DNA of 55,066 nt from Candidatus Omnitrophota bacterium (GCA_023247035.1 JAHFHG010000009.1:1-55066), one strand, 5' to 3'. Shown: positions 25,126-33,500, counted from the stretch's first letter. Notes: generated by a model not told the origin, from the letters alone. A program made the numbers and translations.

Positions 25126-25267
25126 CCGATTTATGAATTGAGAGGGGAGTTGAAGGGAGCGTGCGGTTTCAAACGTGACTTAACGTCACGTTTGAGCGGG
25201 CGGGTGGCCGACCCGTAATGAGTGAAGCGAATGAAGGGCGCCAACTCCCCTCCGGTCCACCGATTTA
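25108..25267 (+). repeat. tRNA-linked structured repeat, copy A
   Basis: A 134-base unit bounded by a 26-base direct repeat that begins CAACTCCCCTCCGGTCC (25108-25133, the tRNA-Ala 3' end, and 25242-25267). Inside are GAGGGGAGTTG (25142-25152), complementary to CAACTCCCCTC at 25242-25252, a 10-base perfect hairpin CAAACGTGAC/GTCACGTTTG (about 25170-25194) and a GGGT/ACCC hairpin. The copy after crcB (25816-26012) has the same architecture. Confidence 0.85.
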
Positions 25268-25294
25268 TTATTAACCCCAATTTAAAAATATTTT

Positions 25295-25681
25295 ATGAGC
25301 CAATTCTTGATAGTCGGATTAGGCGGCTTCATGGGCGCTGTGGCAAGGTACAAGCTGGGTGGTTTTGTTCTTCATCACACGGTGGAGAACAAATTTCCCG
25401 TGAGCACTCTTGTGGTCAATGTTTTGGGTTGTTGCATTGCTGGCCTTCTGACCGGCCTTATTGAAAGCCGCGATTTTTTTAGTCCCTTGACCCGACTTTT
25501 TCTTTTTACGGGTTTCTTGGGTGGTTTTACCACCTTTTCAGCCTTTGGCTTGGAAACCTTTTATTTGATCCAAAGACATGAATTTCTTTTGGCTGGCCTT
25601 AATGCGTTTCTTAGCGTTTCGTTGGGTTTATTTGCCCTTTGGTTGGGGATAAGAATGGGCGTTATTACGTTGGCAAAATAG
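25295..25681 (+). CDS. crcB: Fluoride exporter CrcB/Fluc
   Basis: A 128-residue four-helix fluoride channel. Family motifs are visible: GGFMGAVARYKLG, PVSTLVVNVLGCCIAGLL (the conserved Asn and following helix) and FLGGFTTFSAFGLET (sodium and fluoride-pore segment). Fluc proteins act as antiparallel dimers in the inner membrane. Only 27 bases separate it from repeat copy A; no fluoride riboswitch fits there. Base composition is more AT-rich than the neighbours. It sits between two tRNA-linked repeats and so looks like a mobile or recombined cargo gene. Confidence 0.93.
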   Translation: MSQFLIVGLGGFMGAVARYKLGGFVLHHTVENKFPVSTLVVNVLGCCIAGLLTGLIESRDFFSPLTRLFLFTGFLGGFTTFSAFGLETFYLIQRHEFLLAGLNAFLSVSLGLFALWLGIRMGVITLAK

Positions 25682-25815
25682 AAACAAGTTTCGCTCTAGT
25701 GTCGCTGTAGAGTGTTTTGCAAAAAGCGATTGAAATTGCGACAAGTTGTAACTCGATTGAAATAGAAGAGTATAGAATGTGGATCGCAGAAGAGGATTTG
25801 AAACTGACCACACTG

Positions 25816-26012
25816 ATGGCATTGTAGAGGTCAGGGGTTCAACTCCCCTCCTGTCCACCGATTTATGAATTGAGAGGGGAGTTGAAGGGAGCCTGTGGTT
25901 TCAAACGTGACTTGATGTCACGTTTGAGCGGGCGGGTGGCCGACCCGAAGTGATCCGCCAGGATTTGCGGCGGAGAACGAAGGGCGCCAACTCCCCTCCT
26001 GTCCACCGATTA
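25816..26012 (+). repeat. tRNA-Ala 3' fragment plus structured repeat, copy B
   Basis: The copy starts at the anticodon loop of tRNA-Ala (ATGGCATTGTAGAGGTCAGG matches 25084-25103) and continues through the T arm and 3' end, then through the same structured unit as copy A. The 5' half of the tRNA is missing. Both tRNA-end repeats in this copy carry CCTGTCC where both in copy A carry CCGGTCC. The hairpin stem CAAACGTGAC is unchanged while its five-base loop differs (TTGAT versus TTAAC). The unit is 148 bases, 14 longer than copy A. Confidence 0.85.
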
Positions 26013-26055
26013 AATGCGGAATAAATAAACTATTTTCCATTCCGCAATCCGCATT
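26013..26055. repeat. Inverted repeat before tRNA-Leu
   Basis: AATGCGGA (26013-26020) and TCCGCATT (26048-26055) are perfectly complementary across an AT-rich 27-base loop, directly between repeat copy B and tRNA-Leu. Confidence 0.5.
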
Positions 26056-26061
26056 CAACCC

Positions 26062-26147
26062 GCAGGAGTGGCGGAACTGGCAGACGCGCCGGACTCAAAA
26101 TCCGGTGGTGCTCAAACACTGTGAGGGTTCGACTCCCTCCTCCTGCA
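26062..26147 (+). tRNA. tRNA-Leu(CAA)
   Basis: An 86-base class II tRNA. Acceptor GCAGGAG/CTCCTGC, anticodon arm CCGGA-CTCAAAA-TCCGG with anticodon CAA, a long variable arm (TGGTGCTCAAACACTGTG) and T arm GAGGGTTCGACTCCCTC. Discriminator A; CCA is not encoded. It lies 86 bases upstream of leuS on the same strand. Confidence 0.95.
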
Positions 26148-26194
26148 GATTCATTCTTCACTCAAGCTGCTTTCCGGTCCTGGGTTTGCCTGCT

Positions 26195-26224
26195 TTGCCT
26201 AAAGAAGTTCGCTTGTGTTAGAAT
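26195..26224 (+). promoter_or_regulatory. Predicted promoter for leuS, very short leader
   Basis: TTGCCT at 26195-26200, an 18-base spacer and TAGAAT at 26219-26224. The leuS ATG is nine bases after the -10, so the mRNA leader would be a few bases at most. Confidence 0.5.
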
Positions 26225-26233
26225 ACCGGCCCT

Positions 26234-28912
26234 ATGGCAAGCGGTTTTAAGCTTTATCCCTTTGATCAGATCGAGCCTAAGTGGCAGTCCTATTGGAAGG
26301 ATCACAAGACTTTTCGCGCGCCGGATCCTGACGAACCAAGCCATCATCCGCAGAAAAAAAAAGGCCGCGCAATTCCCAAATATTACATCCTCGATATGTT
26401 TCCGTATCCTTCGGGCTCCGGGCTTCACGTCGGCCATCTTGAGGGCTACACCGCCACGGACATTCTCGCGCGCTACAAAAGAATGCGCGGATTCAACGTC
26501 CTTCATCCGATGGGCTGGGACGCCTTCGGCCTTCCAGCCGAACAGCACGCCTTGGAAACGGGAACCCATCCGAAAATTACCACCGAAGGAAATATCCAAA
26601 ATTTCAAACGCCAGATCCAGCGCCTGGGCTTCAGTTACGATTGGCAGCGCGAAGTCAACACCACCGATCCGCACTACTACCGCTGGACGCAGTGGATTTT
26701 TATGAAGCTTTACGAGAAAGGGCTGGCCTACGAAGCTGAAATGCCCGTGAACTGGTGTCCGGAACTGGGAACGGTATTGGCGAATGAAGAAGTGATCAAC
26801 GGCAAAAGCGAGCGCGGCGGGTATCCCGTGATCCGCCGGCCGATGCGCCAGTGGGTCCTTAAGATTACGGCTTATGCCGAGCGGCTTCTCAATGATCTGG
26901 AAGGTCTCGATTGGCCGGAACCGATCAAGGAAATGCAGCGCAACTGGATCGGCAAATCGACAGGGGCGGAGGTCGATTTTTGTCTCGCCGTACCCGGCAC
27001 CGAAAAGCCGTCCTCTCTCTTCCAGGGAAAGGGTGAGGGTGTCATCCGTGTATTTACAACCCGCCCCGACACGCTCTTCGGCGCGACTTATATGGTCCTT
27101 GCCCCGGATCATCCTTTAGTCAAAAAAATTACCGCGCCGGAGCAAAAAAAATCCGTCGAAGAATACGTGGAACGCGCCGCACGGAAATCCGATCTGGAAC
27201 GCACGGATCTTGCCAAGGAAAAGACGGGCGTTTTTACCGGAGCGTTTGCGGTGAATCCCGTGAATCGGAAAAATATCCCGATCTGGATTGCGGATTACGT
27301 CCTGATGAGCTACGGAACCGGCGCGATTATGGCCGTGCCCGCGCACGACGAACGGGATTGGGAATTTGCGAAGAAATTCAATCTGCCCATTGTGGAGGTC
27401 ATTCGATCTCTTGATGTCATTCCCGCGCCGGCCAATAATCGGACAGATCCGTCCTTAGGCGGAAAAGCGGTAATCCAGAAAAATGGATCCCCGATTAAGT
27501 CATTCGGGGACGGCAAAAAAAAGGAAGCCTTCACCGGCGCCGGCATTTGCGTTAACTCCACCACACCGGATAAATCTTTTTCGATGGATGGAATCAAAAG
27601 CGATGAAGCTAAGGGAAAAATTACCGCTTGGCTGGAACAAAAAAAAATCGGTGAAAGATGCGTCAAATACAAACTCCGCGACTGGCTTTTTTCGCGCCAG
27701 CGCTACTGGGGCGAACCGATTCCCGTGATTCACCTGGACGGAAAGACACAGCTTATTTCTGAAAATGATCTTCCGCTTCTTCTTCCCGAGACTTCCAGTT
27801 ACAAGCCGACCGGAACGGGTGAAAGCCCGCTTGCAGGCATCCGGGAATGGGTGAACACGAAGGATCCCAAGACGGGAAAACCTGCGCGGCGCGAGGTCAA
27901 TACCATGCCGCAGTGGGCCGGATCGTGCTGGTATTATTTGCGTTACCTTGATCCGTCCAACGACAAAGCGCCGGCCGGTCAAGAAAAAGAAAAGTATTGG
28001 ATGCCTGTCGATCTCTACGTCGGAGGCGCGGAACACGCTGTCCTGCACCTTCTCTACGCGCGATTCTGGCATAAAGCGCTCTACGATTGCGGAGTCGTAT
28101 CGACTTCGGAACCTTTCCAGAAATTGGTCAATCAGGGAATGATCCTCGGCGAAGACAATCAGAAAATGTCAAAGTCGCGCGGCAATGTCGTCAATCCAGA
28201 TGAAATCGTGGATCGCTACGGGGCCGACAGCGTACGAATGTATGAAATGTTTATGGGACCGCTGGAAATGACAAAACCTTGGTCGACTCAAGGAGTCGAA
28301 GGGATCTACCGTTTTCTCGGCCGCGTCTGGCGGCTGTTCATCAATCAAATAGGATCTTCCCAAGCTTCTGCAAATAATCAGATTGAAGACCGAAAGCCGA
28401 CCCGAGAGGAATTAAAACGCTTACACAAAACCATCAAAAAGGCAACTGAAGATATAGAAGGAATCAGATTAAACACGGCGATTTCTGCACTTATGATTTT
28501 TGTCAACGAAGAATCGCAGCAAAGCAGCCATTGCCTTAATATTCTTAAAACATTTATTTTGTTGCTTGCCCCCTTTGCCCCTCATCTGGCTGAACAATTG
28601 TGGTATCAGATCAAGAATCCCTGCTGGTCGCCGCCTGCGAACGGATGGGAGAGTTTTAAACCGGACGGCAGTCTGGCCTACGAGCCGTGGCCGGAGTATG
28701 ATCCTCAGTATCTTATTGAAGAACAAGTTGAGATGGCGGTTTTGATCGGCGGTAAAGTTCGAGGTAAAATGACCGTTTCTAAGGATATGCCTGAAAGCGC
28801 GGTGCGCGAGCAGGCCTTGAATGATCCGGGAGTGAAGCCGTGGCTTGAGGGAAAACAAATCCGGCAGGTGATTGTGGTTCCGGGGCGGATCGTGAATATT
28901 GTTTTGGAGTAA
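26234..28912 (+). CDS. leuS: Leucyl-tRNA synthetase
   Basis: Class Ia synthetase of 892 residues. HIGH motif in [17 protein letters not shown], the editing domain with [12 protein letters not shown] and [16 protein letters not shown], the [16 protein letters not shown] segment, KMSKS in [16 protein letters not shown] and a C-terminal anticodon-binding region. Two stretches look inserted relative to ordinary LeuS: about 27000-27041 ([16 protein letters not shown]) and about 27412-27515 ([20 protein letters not shown] and what follows), the second encoded by a palindromic repeat. The frame is intact. No T-box leader is visible, and the promoter sits right at the ATG. Confidence 0.95.
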   Translation: MASGFKLYPFDQIEPKWQSYWKDHKTFRAPDPDEPSHHPQKKKGRAIPKYYILDMFPYPSGSGLHVGHLEGYTATDILARYKRMRGFNVLHPMGWDAFGLPAEQHALETGTHPKITTEGNIQNFKRQIQRLGFSYDWQREVNTTDPHYYRWTQWIFMKLYEKGLAYEAEMPVNWCPELGTVLANEEVINGKSERGGYPVIRRPMRQWVLKITAYAERLLNDLEGLDWPEPIKEMQRNWIGKSTGAEVDFCLAVPGTEKPSSLFQGKGEGVIRVFTTRPDTLFGATYMVLAPDHPLVKKITAPEQKKSVEEYVERAARKSDLERTDLAKEKTGVFTGAFAVNPVNRKNIPIWIADYVLMSYGTGAIMAVPAHDERDWEFAKKFNLPIVEVIRSLDVIPAPANNRTDPSLGGKAVIQKNGSPIKSFGDGKKKEAFTGAGICVNSTTPDKSFSMDGIKSDEAKGKITAWLEQKKIGERCVKYKLRDWLFSRQRYWGEPIPVIHLDGKTQLISENDLPLLLPETSSYKPTGTGESPLAGIREWVNTKDPKTGKPARREVNTMPQWAGSCWYYLRYLDPSNDKAPAGQEKEKYWMPVDLYVGGAEHAVLHLLYARFWHKALYDCGVVSTSEPFQKLVNQGMILGEDNQKMSKSRGNVVNPDEIVDRYGADSVRMYEMFMGPLEMTKPWSTQGVEGIYRFLGRVWRLFINQIGSSQASANNQIEDRKPTREELKRLHKTIKKATEDIEGIRLNTAISALMIFVNEESQQSSHCLNILKTFILLLAPFAPHLAEQLWYQIKNPCWSPPANGWESFKPDGSLAYEPWPEYDPQYLIEEQVEMAVLIGGKVRGKMTVSKDMPESAVREQALNDPGVKPWLEGKQIRQVIVVPGRIVNIVLE
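27412..27515. repeat. Palindromic repeat element kept in frame in leuS
   Basis: The DNA reads GTCATTCCCGCGCC near the left end and AATCCAGAAAAATGGATCCC with a TCCCCG/CGGGGA hairpin near the right end. This resembles the widespread GTCATTCCC...GGGAATGAC palindromic elements. It encodes roughly 30 residues that ordinary LeuS lacks, between the editing-domain strand VEVI and the EAFTGAG motif. Confidence 0.6.
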
Positions 28913-29059
28913 ATCCGAAACCTCCGCAGCAATTCGCAGCGGGTCCACCAAGCATTTTGGCGGAAGTTGCCAATCACCGGACTCAAATGGGAAAATAAAT
29001 CAAAAAATCACAGCAATGATCACAAAATTTTTTTCTGGTTTCTGGTTGCTCTAAAAAAC

Positions 29060-31102
29060 ATGCCTAAAGTCCGGATTAAAAACAATGAAGTTTGGGTGGA
29101 CCGAAAACCGATCTCTCTGGTTTCCGGGGAGGTCCATTACTGGCGGCTCAACCCCAATTATTGGGGCCAAGTTTTGGCGCGGGTCCGGGAAATGGGGCTT
29201 AAGACGGTTTCGACCTATATCCCCTGGGATTATCACGAATATGCCAGAGGCCGGTTTGACTTTACCGGGGAGACGGATCAAACGCGCAATCTCAAGGCCT
29301 TTCTGCAGCTTACCCGCCGACAGAAATTTTGGCTCATTATCCGCCCGGGGCCTTATATCTACAGTGAGTGGCCTAATGAAGGAGCGCCGCAATACGCTTA
29401 CCGTTATCACCGGCTTCATCCTCAGTTCCAGAAGTACGCGCTTCATTACCTCACCCAGGTCGCCGGTATTTTGAGGCCTTTTCAGGCGACGCGCCGGGGC
29501 GGGCATATTATTCTTCTTCAAGCCGACAACGAGATCGATCCCTGGCCGGACACCTTCGGGCATCAATACGGATTAAACCAAAAGCCGGGCATGTTTCAGG
29601 AATATATCCGGTCCCTTTATTCCGGCGATTTGAATGAGCTCAATGAAAGATGGGGGACTTCTTATACTTCCTTCGAGCAGGCTAGACCTTTTATCGCGAC
29701 GATGCTTTCCGGGGAGCAGGGCCTGCCGCTCAAAGGCGACAAGGAACTCAAGCGGCATCTGGATTATTTCAAATTTAAATATTTTTATTCCCGCAAATAC
29801 GCGGCCTGGAGCGTTGAGACTTACCGGAAGCTTGGAATCGATATTCCCATTTATCTCAACCTGTATCCGTTCTTTTATGCCCACGACTGGGTCCAGATGC
29901 AGGAAACCTCCGATATGGTCGGGGTGGACCTTTATCCTTCGAGTGAATTTTCCGAAGACTCATTCGAGCACCGCAAGTTTATCGACAAAATTCGCTACCT
30001 GAAGATTGTTTCGAAGGTCCCTTATATTGCAGAATTCGCCGCCGGCGTCTGGCACGCCCGCCACTATGAAACCGGTATACTGACACCCAATCACTACCGG
30101 CTGATTACGCTGAGCGCGCTTCTGGGCGGCACGGCGGGCTGGAATTGGTATATGCTCGTCAACCGGGATAATTGGTATATGTCTCCGATTAACGAGTGGG
30201 GAAGAGTACGGAATGAACTTTATGAAGTGTTTCAAGAGCTTGTCGCGATTTTCAGCAGGATCCACCCGCCTTCTCTTGTGAAAATGAACGAGGTCGGAGT
30301 GACGTTTAATCCTCTTCAATATGCCGCGCGCACCCTGCCTCACAACAGCCCGATCCTCACCGCGCTTTATGATTCCGATATCGACTACGAATTCTGCGAT
30401 CCAAGGCTCGGCGTTCCGAACAAGCGATTTTTATTTTATTCAGGCAATCAGTGGCTCGAGGCCTCTTCTCAGGAGAACCTGCGGCGCTTTGTCGAAGAAG
30501 GCGGGACGCTGATTGCGTTCCGGGATTACCCGCGCAAGGATGAAAATTTCAAGCCGTATTCCATGGTCGGGTTCGAAGATCCCGGAAGCGCCCTTTTTGA
30601 ATTTAAGAAGAAATTCAAAATCCGGCTTGCTCCGGGGCGCCCGGAAATTGAGCTGATCAGTTCGATTTACAATTTCGATCCTGTGCGCGGCAAAAAGATC
30701 ACTGCGGATTTCGGATCCTTCGGCAGGATGACGGTAGGTTATATCAAGGAGATCGGCAAGGGCAGGATTCTCCACCTCGGGTTCGAGCCGACGCGGGAAT
30801 TAATCCTTGAGATCCTGAACTATTTTAAAGTTCCGCTGAATTCGCATTCGGTCACGCGCGACATCAAGACCGCTTTGTTCAGGCGCGGGAAGCGTTTTTA
30901 TTTGATCGCGGTCAATAACGGAGACGAAGACAAAAGCGGAAGCGTTCACCTGCCCGGAATGCAGAAGCTCCGCTCCAAAATGAGGGCCAGGGATCTGATG
31001 ACCGGCAAAGAAGCAATGATCTCGCACGAAAGGCGGCATCCCTTTACCTTTGAGGTCCGCCGTAAAGACGGAAAGATTTTTGAGTTTTCACCCCTCGTTT
31101 AA
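29060..31102 (+). CDS. Glycoside hydrolase family 35 (beta-galactosidase-like)
   Basis: A 680-residue GH35-type enzyme that cleaves terminal beta-galactose or related sugars. The TIM-barrel signature LVSGEVHYWRLNPNYWGQ, TVSTYIPWDYHEYARGRFDF, IIRPGPYIYSEW and the acid/base glutamate in LLQADNEIDPW are clear; YIAEFAAGVWH carries the likely nucleophile glutamate. The C-terminal 250 residues hold a beta-sandwich and glutamine-amidotransferase-like segment. There is no signal peptide, so it is cytoplasmic. The ATG at 29060 is preferred over a TTG at 28967, because conserved sequence starts there. Neither start has a good ribosome-binding site. Confidence 0.88.
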   Translation: MPKVRIKNNEVWVDRKPISLVSGEVHYWRLNPNYWGQVLARVREMGLKTVSTYIPWDYHEYARGRFDFTGETDQTRNLKAFLQLTRRQKFWLIIRPGPYIYSEWPNEGAPQYAYRYHRLHPQFQKYALHYLTQVAGILRPFQATRRGGHIILLQADNEIDPWPDTFGHQYGLNQKPGMFQEYIRSLYSGDLNELNERWGTSYTSFEQARPFIATMLSGEQGLPLKGDKELKRHLDYFKFKYFYSRKYAAWSVETYRKLGIDIPIYLNLYPFFYAHDWVQMQETSDMVGVDLYPSSEFSEDSFEHRKFIDKIRYLKIVSKVPYIAEFAAGVWHARHYETGILTPNHYRLITLSALLGGTAGWNWYMLVNRDNWYMSPINEWGRVRNELYEVFQELVAIFSRIHPPSLVKMNEVGVTFNPLQYAARTLPHNSPILTALYDSDIDYEFCDPRLGVPNKRFLFYSGNQWLEASSQENLRRFVEEGGTLIAFRDYPRKDENFKPYSMVGFEDPGSALFEFKKKFKIRLAPGRPEIELISSIYNFDPVRGKKITADFGSFGRMTVGYIKEIGKGRILHLGFEPTRELILEILNYFKVPLNSHSVTRDIKTALFRRGKRFYLIAVNNGDEDKSGSVHLPGMQKLRSKMRARDLMTGKEAMISHERRHPFTFEVRRKDGKIFEFSPLV

Positions 31103-31171
31103 ATTTTTCTTCAGCTTTTTTGAAGTTTGGACGAAGTTTAGGCCGGAGATCGAGAACCTTTCCCTATAAAA

Positions 31172-31981
31172 ATGTACGAATCTTTTTTCGGCTTAAAAGA
31201 ATCTCCTTTCAACGTCACTCCCGATCCGCGTTTCCTCTACTTCAGCCGCAAGCATCAGGAGGCTTTATCCGCGATGATTTACGGCGTCGAGAGCCGGCGC
31301 GGCTTCATCCAAGTCACCGGCGAGATCGGCGCAGGAAAGACGACGCTTTGCCGGACACTCCTTAAAAGGTTTGAGGGAAAAGTCCACAGTTCCCTGATCT
31401 TTAATCCGAGATTTTCCGATTTCGAACTCCTGAGAGGAATTGTTGAAGATTTCGGGATCGAGCCCCGGGGCAAGCATCGAAAAGACTATTATGACGCCCT
31501 GAACCGCTTTCTCATTGAGGAATCTCAAAAAGGGCGCAATGCCATCGTGATTATTGATGAGGCGCAGCTGATGACCCCGCGCTCCCTGGAGCAGGTCCGT
31601 TTGCTTTCGAATCTGGAGACTCCAACCCAGAAACTTTTGCAGATTATCCTGGTGGGGCAGCCCGAGCTTAAAGAGCTCCTGGGCCGGCCGGATCTTGTTC
31701 AGCTCAAGCAGAGGATCACCATCCGTTATCATCTTTCCGAGCTTTCGCAGGATGAAATTGCAAGTTATATCACGCACCGTTTAAAGGTCGCCGGGGCGGA
31801 CGCCAATTTTTTCACCGAAGCCGCTATGAATATGATTTACCATCTTTCTTCGGGAATCCCTAGAATTATCAATGTCCTTGCCGACCGCGCGATGATGGCC
31901 GCGTTCAGCCAAGGGCGCCAAATCATCCAGCCGGAGATTGTGGAAATGGCCGAGGCGGATTTGGAAGGGGTGCGGGTATGA
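31172..31981 (+). CDS. ExeA/GspA-type AAA ATPase
   Basis: A 269-residue ATPase of the ExeA/GspA group, which helps place the type II secretin through the peptidoglycan. The start MYESFFGLKESPFNVTPDPR is the family hallmark. Walker A is TGEIGAGKTTLC, Walker B is AIVIIDEAQLM, and sensor regions follow (IILVGQPELKELL, SSGIPRIINVLADRAM). It lacks the C-terminal transmembrane and peptidoglycan-binding parts of full GspA, so it is the short form. The stop overlaps the next gene by four bases (ATGA), and the GspB-like product is the expected partner. Confidence 0.88.
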   Translation: MYESFFGLKESPFNVTPDPRFLYFSRKHQEALSAMIYGVESRRGFIQVTGEIGAGKTTLCRTLLKRFEGKVHSSLIFNPRFSDFELLRGIVEDFGIEPRGKHRKDYYDALNRFLIEESQKGRNAIVIIDEAQLMTPRSLEQVRLLSNLETPTQKLLQIILVGQPELKELLGRPDLVQLKQRITIRYHLSELSQDEIASYITHRLKVAGADANFFTEAAMNMIYHLSSGIPRIINVLADRAMMAAFSQGRQIIQPEIVEMAEADLEGVRV

Positions 31982-32490
31982 GCCTTATTCAAGAGGCGCT
32001 TGAACGGGCCGGGCGTTTGCCGGATTATAAATCAGAAGCTCCGGATCCTTCCGGGCTCGCCGCCGTTACCGCGAAAAGCAAAAAAATGCCGGGCCTTCCG
32101 AAGCCGGAGATGAACAAAGAGCGGCTTCGCAAGGTTTCGTTTATTCTGGCCGCTCTCGCTTGCTTAGCGCTCGCTTGCTTAGCGCTCGCCTGCGCAGCAG
32201 GATGGGTTTATTTCGCTCCTTTGCCGAAAGCATTTCCCAAGAAAACGATTCCCAAAGCCGTTTGGGGAGGCGGCCTTTCCCTGGTCGGCTCCCAACCTAT
32301 TTCCGCTCAAAAGCCTCAATTCAAATTGACGGGCATTACTTATTCTTCAAACAAAGAACCGCTGGCCCTGATTAATAATCAGGTCCTGGGCGTGGGAGAG
32401 AGGCTGGATAAGGATACTGTGGTCAAAGAGATCCAGCGCAAAACCGTGACCCTCGAATTTCGCGGCACGGCCGTTACGCTTACGCTTTAG
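31978..32490 (+). CDS. GspB-like type II secretion accessory protein
   Basis: A 170-residue protein with a soluble N-terminus, one membrane helix at about residues 50-75 and a C-terminal GspB domain (LTGITYSSNKEPLALINNQV, then GVGERLDKDTVVKEIQRKTV), which contacts the secretin. Part of the membrane helix is made of a 15-base tandem repeat (ALACLALACLALAC). It overlaps gspA by four bases. No other type II secretion genes are nearby; these must lie elsewhere if the pair is functional. Confidence 0.85.
   Translation: MSLIQEALERAGRLPDYKSEAPDPSGLAAVTAKSKKMPGLPKPEMNKERLRKVSFILAALACLALACLALACAAGWVYFAPLPKAFPKKTIPKAVWGGGLSLVGSQPISAQKPQFKLTGITYSSNKEPLALINNQVLGVGERLDKDTVVKEIQRKTVTLEFRGTAVTLTL
32155..32199 (+). 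repeat. 15-base tandem repeat in the GspB-like membrane helix
   Basis: CTCGCTTGCTTAGCG occurs at 32155-32169 and 32170-32184, with a degenerate third copy to 32199. The frame is preserved and codes for LACLA units inside the transmembrane helix. Confidence 0.9.
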
Positions 32491-32506
32491 TTCCTTCCTC
32501 AATTCT

Positions 32507-33121
32507 ATGACCCAGCTTATTTTAATCCGGCACGGCCACACTTTGTGGACGGAACAAAAAAAATATCAAGGGCATTCCGATACGAAGCTTTCGCAAACAG
32601 GCATTCAAAGGATTAGGGAGCTTGCGAAAGGGTTTCGCAGGGTCAAGGTTGATTTCCTTTATGCCGCCTCTTTAAAAAGGGCGGTTCATTCCGCGCAAAT
32701 CCTTGCCCAAGGAAAATTGAAACTGCATTTGGACAGCCGGATCTGCGAAATGAATTTTGGAAAATGGGAAGGCAGGAGCGCTGAAGAACTGCTCCGCTCG
32801 AAAGACAAAGCTTTTTTAGCGTGGACCCGGAAACAAAACTGGCCGGCCCCTCCGGGAGGGGAGTCCAGGGCCGCCTTTCGCCGGCGGGTCAAAACATTTT
32901 TTATAGAGTGCCTGAGAAAACATCCGGGGAAAACGATCGCAATCGTTTCTCACGGCGGCGCGATCCGGCTCATGATTCTGGAAGCGCTCCAGCTGCCTTT
33001 TAAATTCTTTTTTTCATTCCGCATCGATCCGGCTTCGGTGACGATCGTTTCCGCTCATCTTGAAAAACCGGGCCGGCTGTCGATTTTGAATTCGTCTCGG
33101 TTTTTGGAAAAAATGGAGTAG
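32507..33121 (+). CDS. cobC: Histidine phosphatase, probable alpha-ribazole phosphatase CobC
   Basis: A 204-residue histidine-phosphatase (phosphoglycerate-mutase fold) enzyme. LIRHGHTLWTEQKKYQG carries the catalytic RHG, the glutamate is in RICEMNFGKWEGRSAEEL and the second histidine in AIVSHGGAIRLMI. The superfamily is sure. The CobC role (dephosphorylating alpha-ribazole or adenosylcobalamin 5'-phosphate) is inferred from length and from standing just upstream of the B12 operon, where no other CobC is seen. A terminator follows at 33148, so it is transcribed separately. Confidence 0.7.
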   Translation: MTQLILIRHGHTLWTEQKKYQGHSDTKLSQTGIQRIRELAKGFRRVKVDFLYAASLKRAVHSAQILAQGKLKLHLDSRICEMNFGKWEGRSAEELLRSKDKAFLAWTRKQNWPAPPGGESRAAFRRRVKTFFIECLRKHPGKTIAIVSHGGAIRLMILEALQLPFKFFFSFRIDPASVTIVSAHLEKPGRLSILNSSRFLEKME

Positions 33122-33147
33122 GGACGATTCATGAATCCCCCCTGCCG

Positions 33148-33171
33148 ATCCCCAAGAATTTTTTTGGGGAT
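33148..33171 (+). terminator. Intrinsic terminator-like hairpin
   Basis: ATCCCCAA/TTGGGGAT (33148-33155 and 33164-33171) is an eight-base perfect stem with an eight-base loop. The following T-run is weak (TTCCTCTT). Confidence 0.5.
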
Positions 33172-33206
33172 TTCCTCTTAAGACAAAAATTTCAACACAA
33201 AACCGC

Positions 33207-33234
33207 TTTACTTTGAAAGTTCAGTTTGTATAAT
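33207..33234 (+). promoter_or_regulatory. Promoter of the B12-riboswitch btuB transcript
   Basis: TTTACT (33207-33212), a 16-base spacer and a perfect TATAAT (33229-33234). The expected start at about 33241 gives a leader of about 355 bases before btuB. Confidence 0.55.
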
Positions 33235-33324
33235 ACCTCCCACTTTAAACTGTTCTTTGAATTTGTGAGGAATATCTCTCACAGAATCGTAATTCAATCG
33301 CCATCAGGCGCGTGCGCATTCAAA

Positions 33325-33500
33325 AGTGCGCTGCTTAATTAGGGAAGAGAGATTCGTAAGCCGCGGAATTTTGCGGGACGGATGCTCCACGGTGCCGCCG
33401 CTGTAGGCAAGAACGAAAACGAATAGACCACTGTTCCGCGAGGAATGGGAAGGTTCGTGAGTAGGATTAAGTTCGCTTGCCAGTCAGAAGACCTGCCTTT
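33325..33500 (+). promoter_or_regulatory. Cobalamin riboswitch upstream of btuB
   Basis: Conserved parts of the cobalamin aptamer occur in order: TTAATTAGGGAAG (33336-33348), GCCGCCGCTGTAGGC (about 33392-33406), GACCACTG (about 33427-33434), GGGAAGG (about 33447-33453) and the B12 box AGTCAGAAGACCTGCC (33482-33497). It is followed by a terminator-like hairpin and btuB, so binding of cobalamin probably turns the transport gene off. Confidence 0.9.

Noticed and set aside
25266..25294. Fluoride riboswitch upstream of crcB
   Set aside because: Fewer than 30 AT-rich bases separate the repeat from the ATG, too short for the crcB aptamer.
25628..25858. Minus-strand open frame starting MDRRGVEPLTSTMP across copy B of the repeat
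   Set aside because: The N-terminus is the antisense translation of a tRNA 3' end, a well-known annotation artefact, and the frame runs backwards through crcB.
25053..26012. Integron-type attC sites around crcB
   Set aside because: Two same-orientation structured repeats flank one gene, but the RYYYAAC...GTTRRRY core order is reversed here and there is no integrase, so the attC label is not justified.
26148..26233. T-box leader for leuS
   Set aside because: Only 86 bases are available, the T-box consensus is not seen, and the promoter abuts the ATG.
28936..28953. Sequence GGGTCCACCA resembling a tRNA 3' end after leuS
   Set aside because: No cloverleaf can be formed with the flanking sequence.
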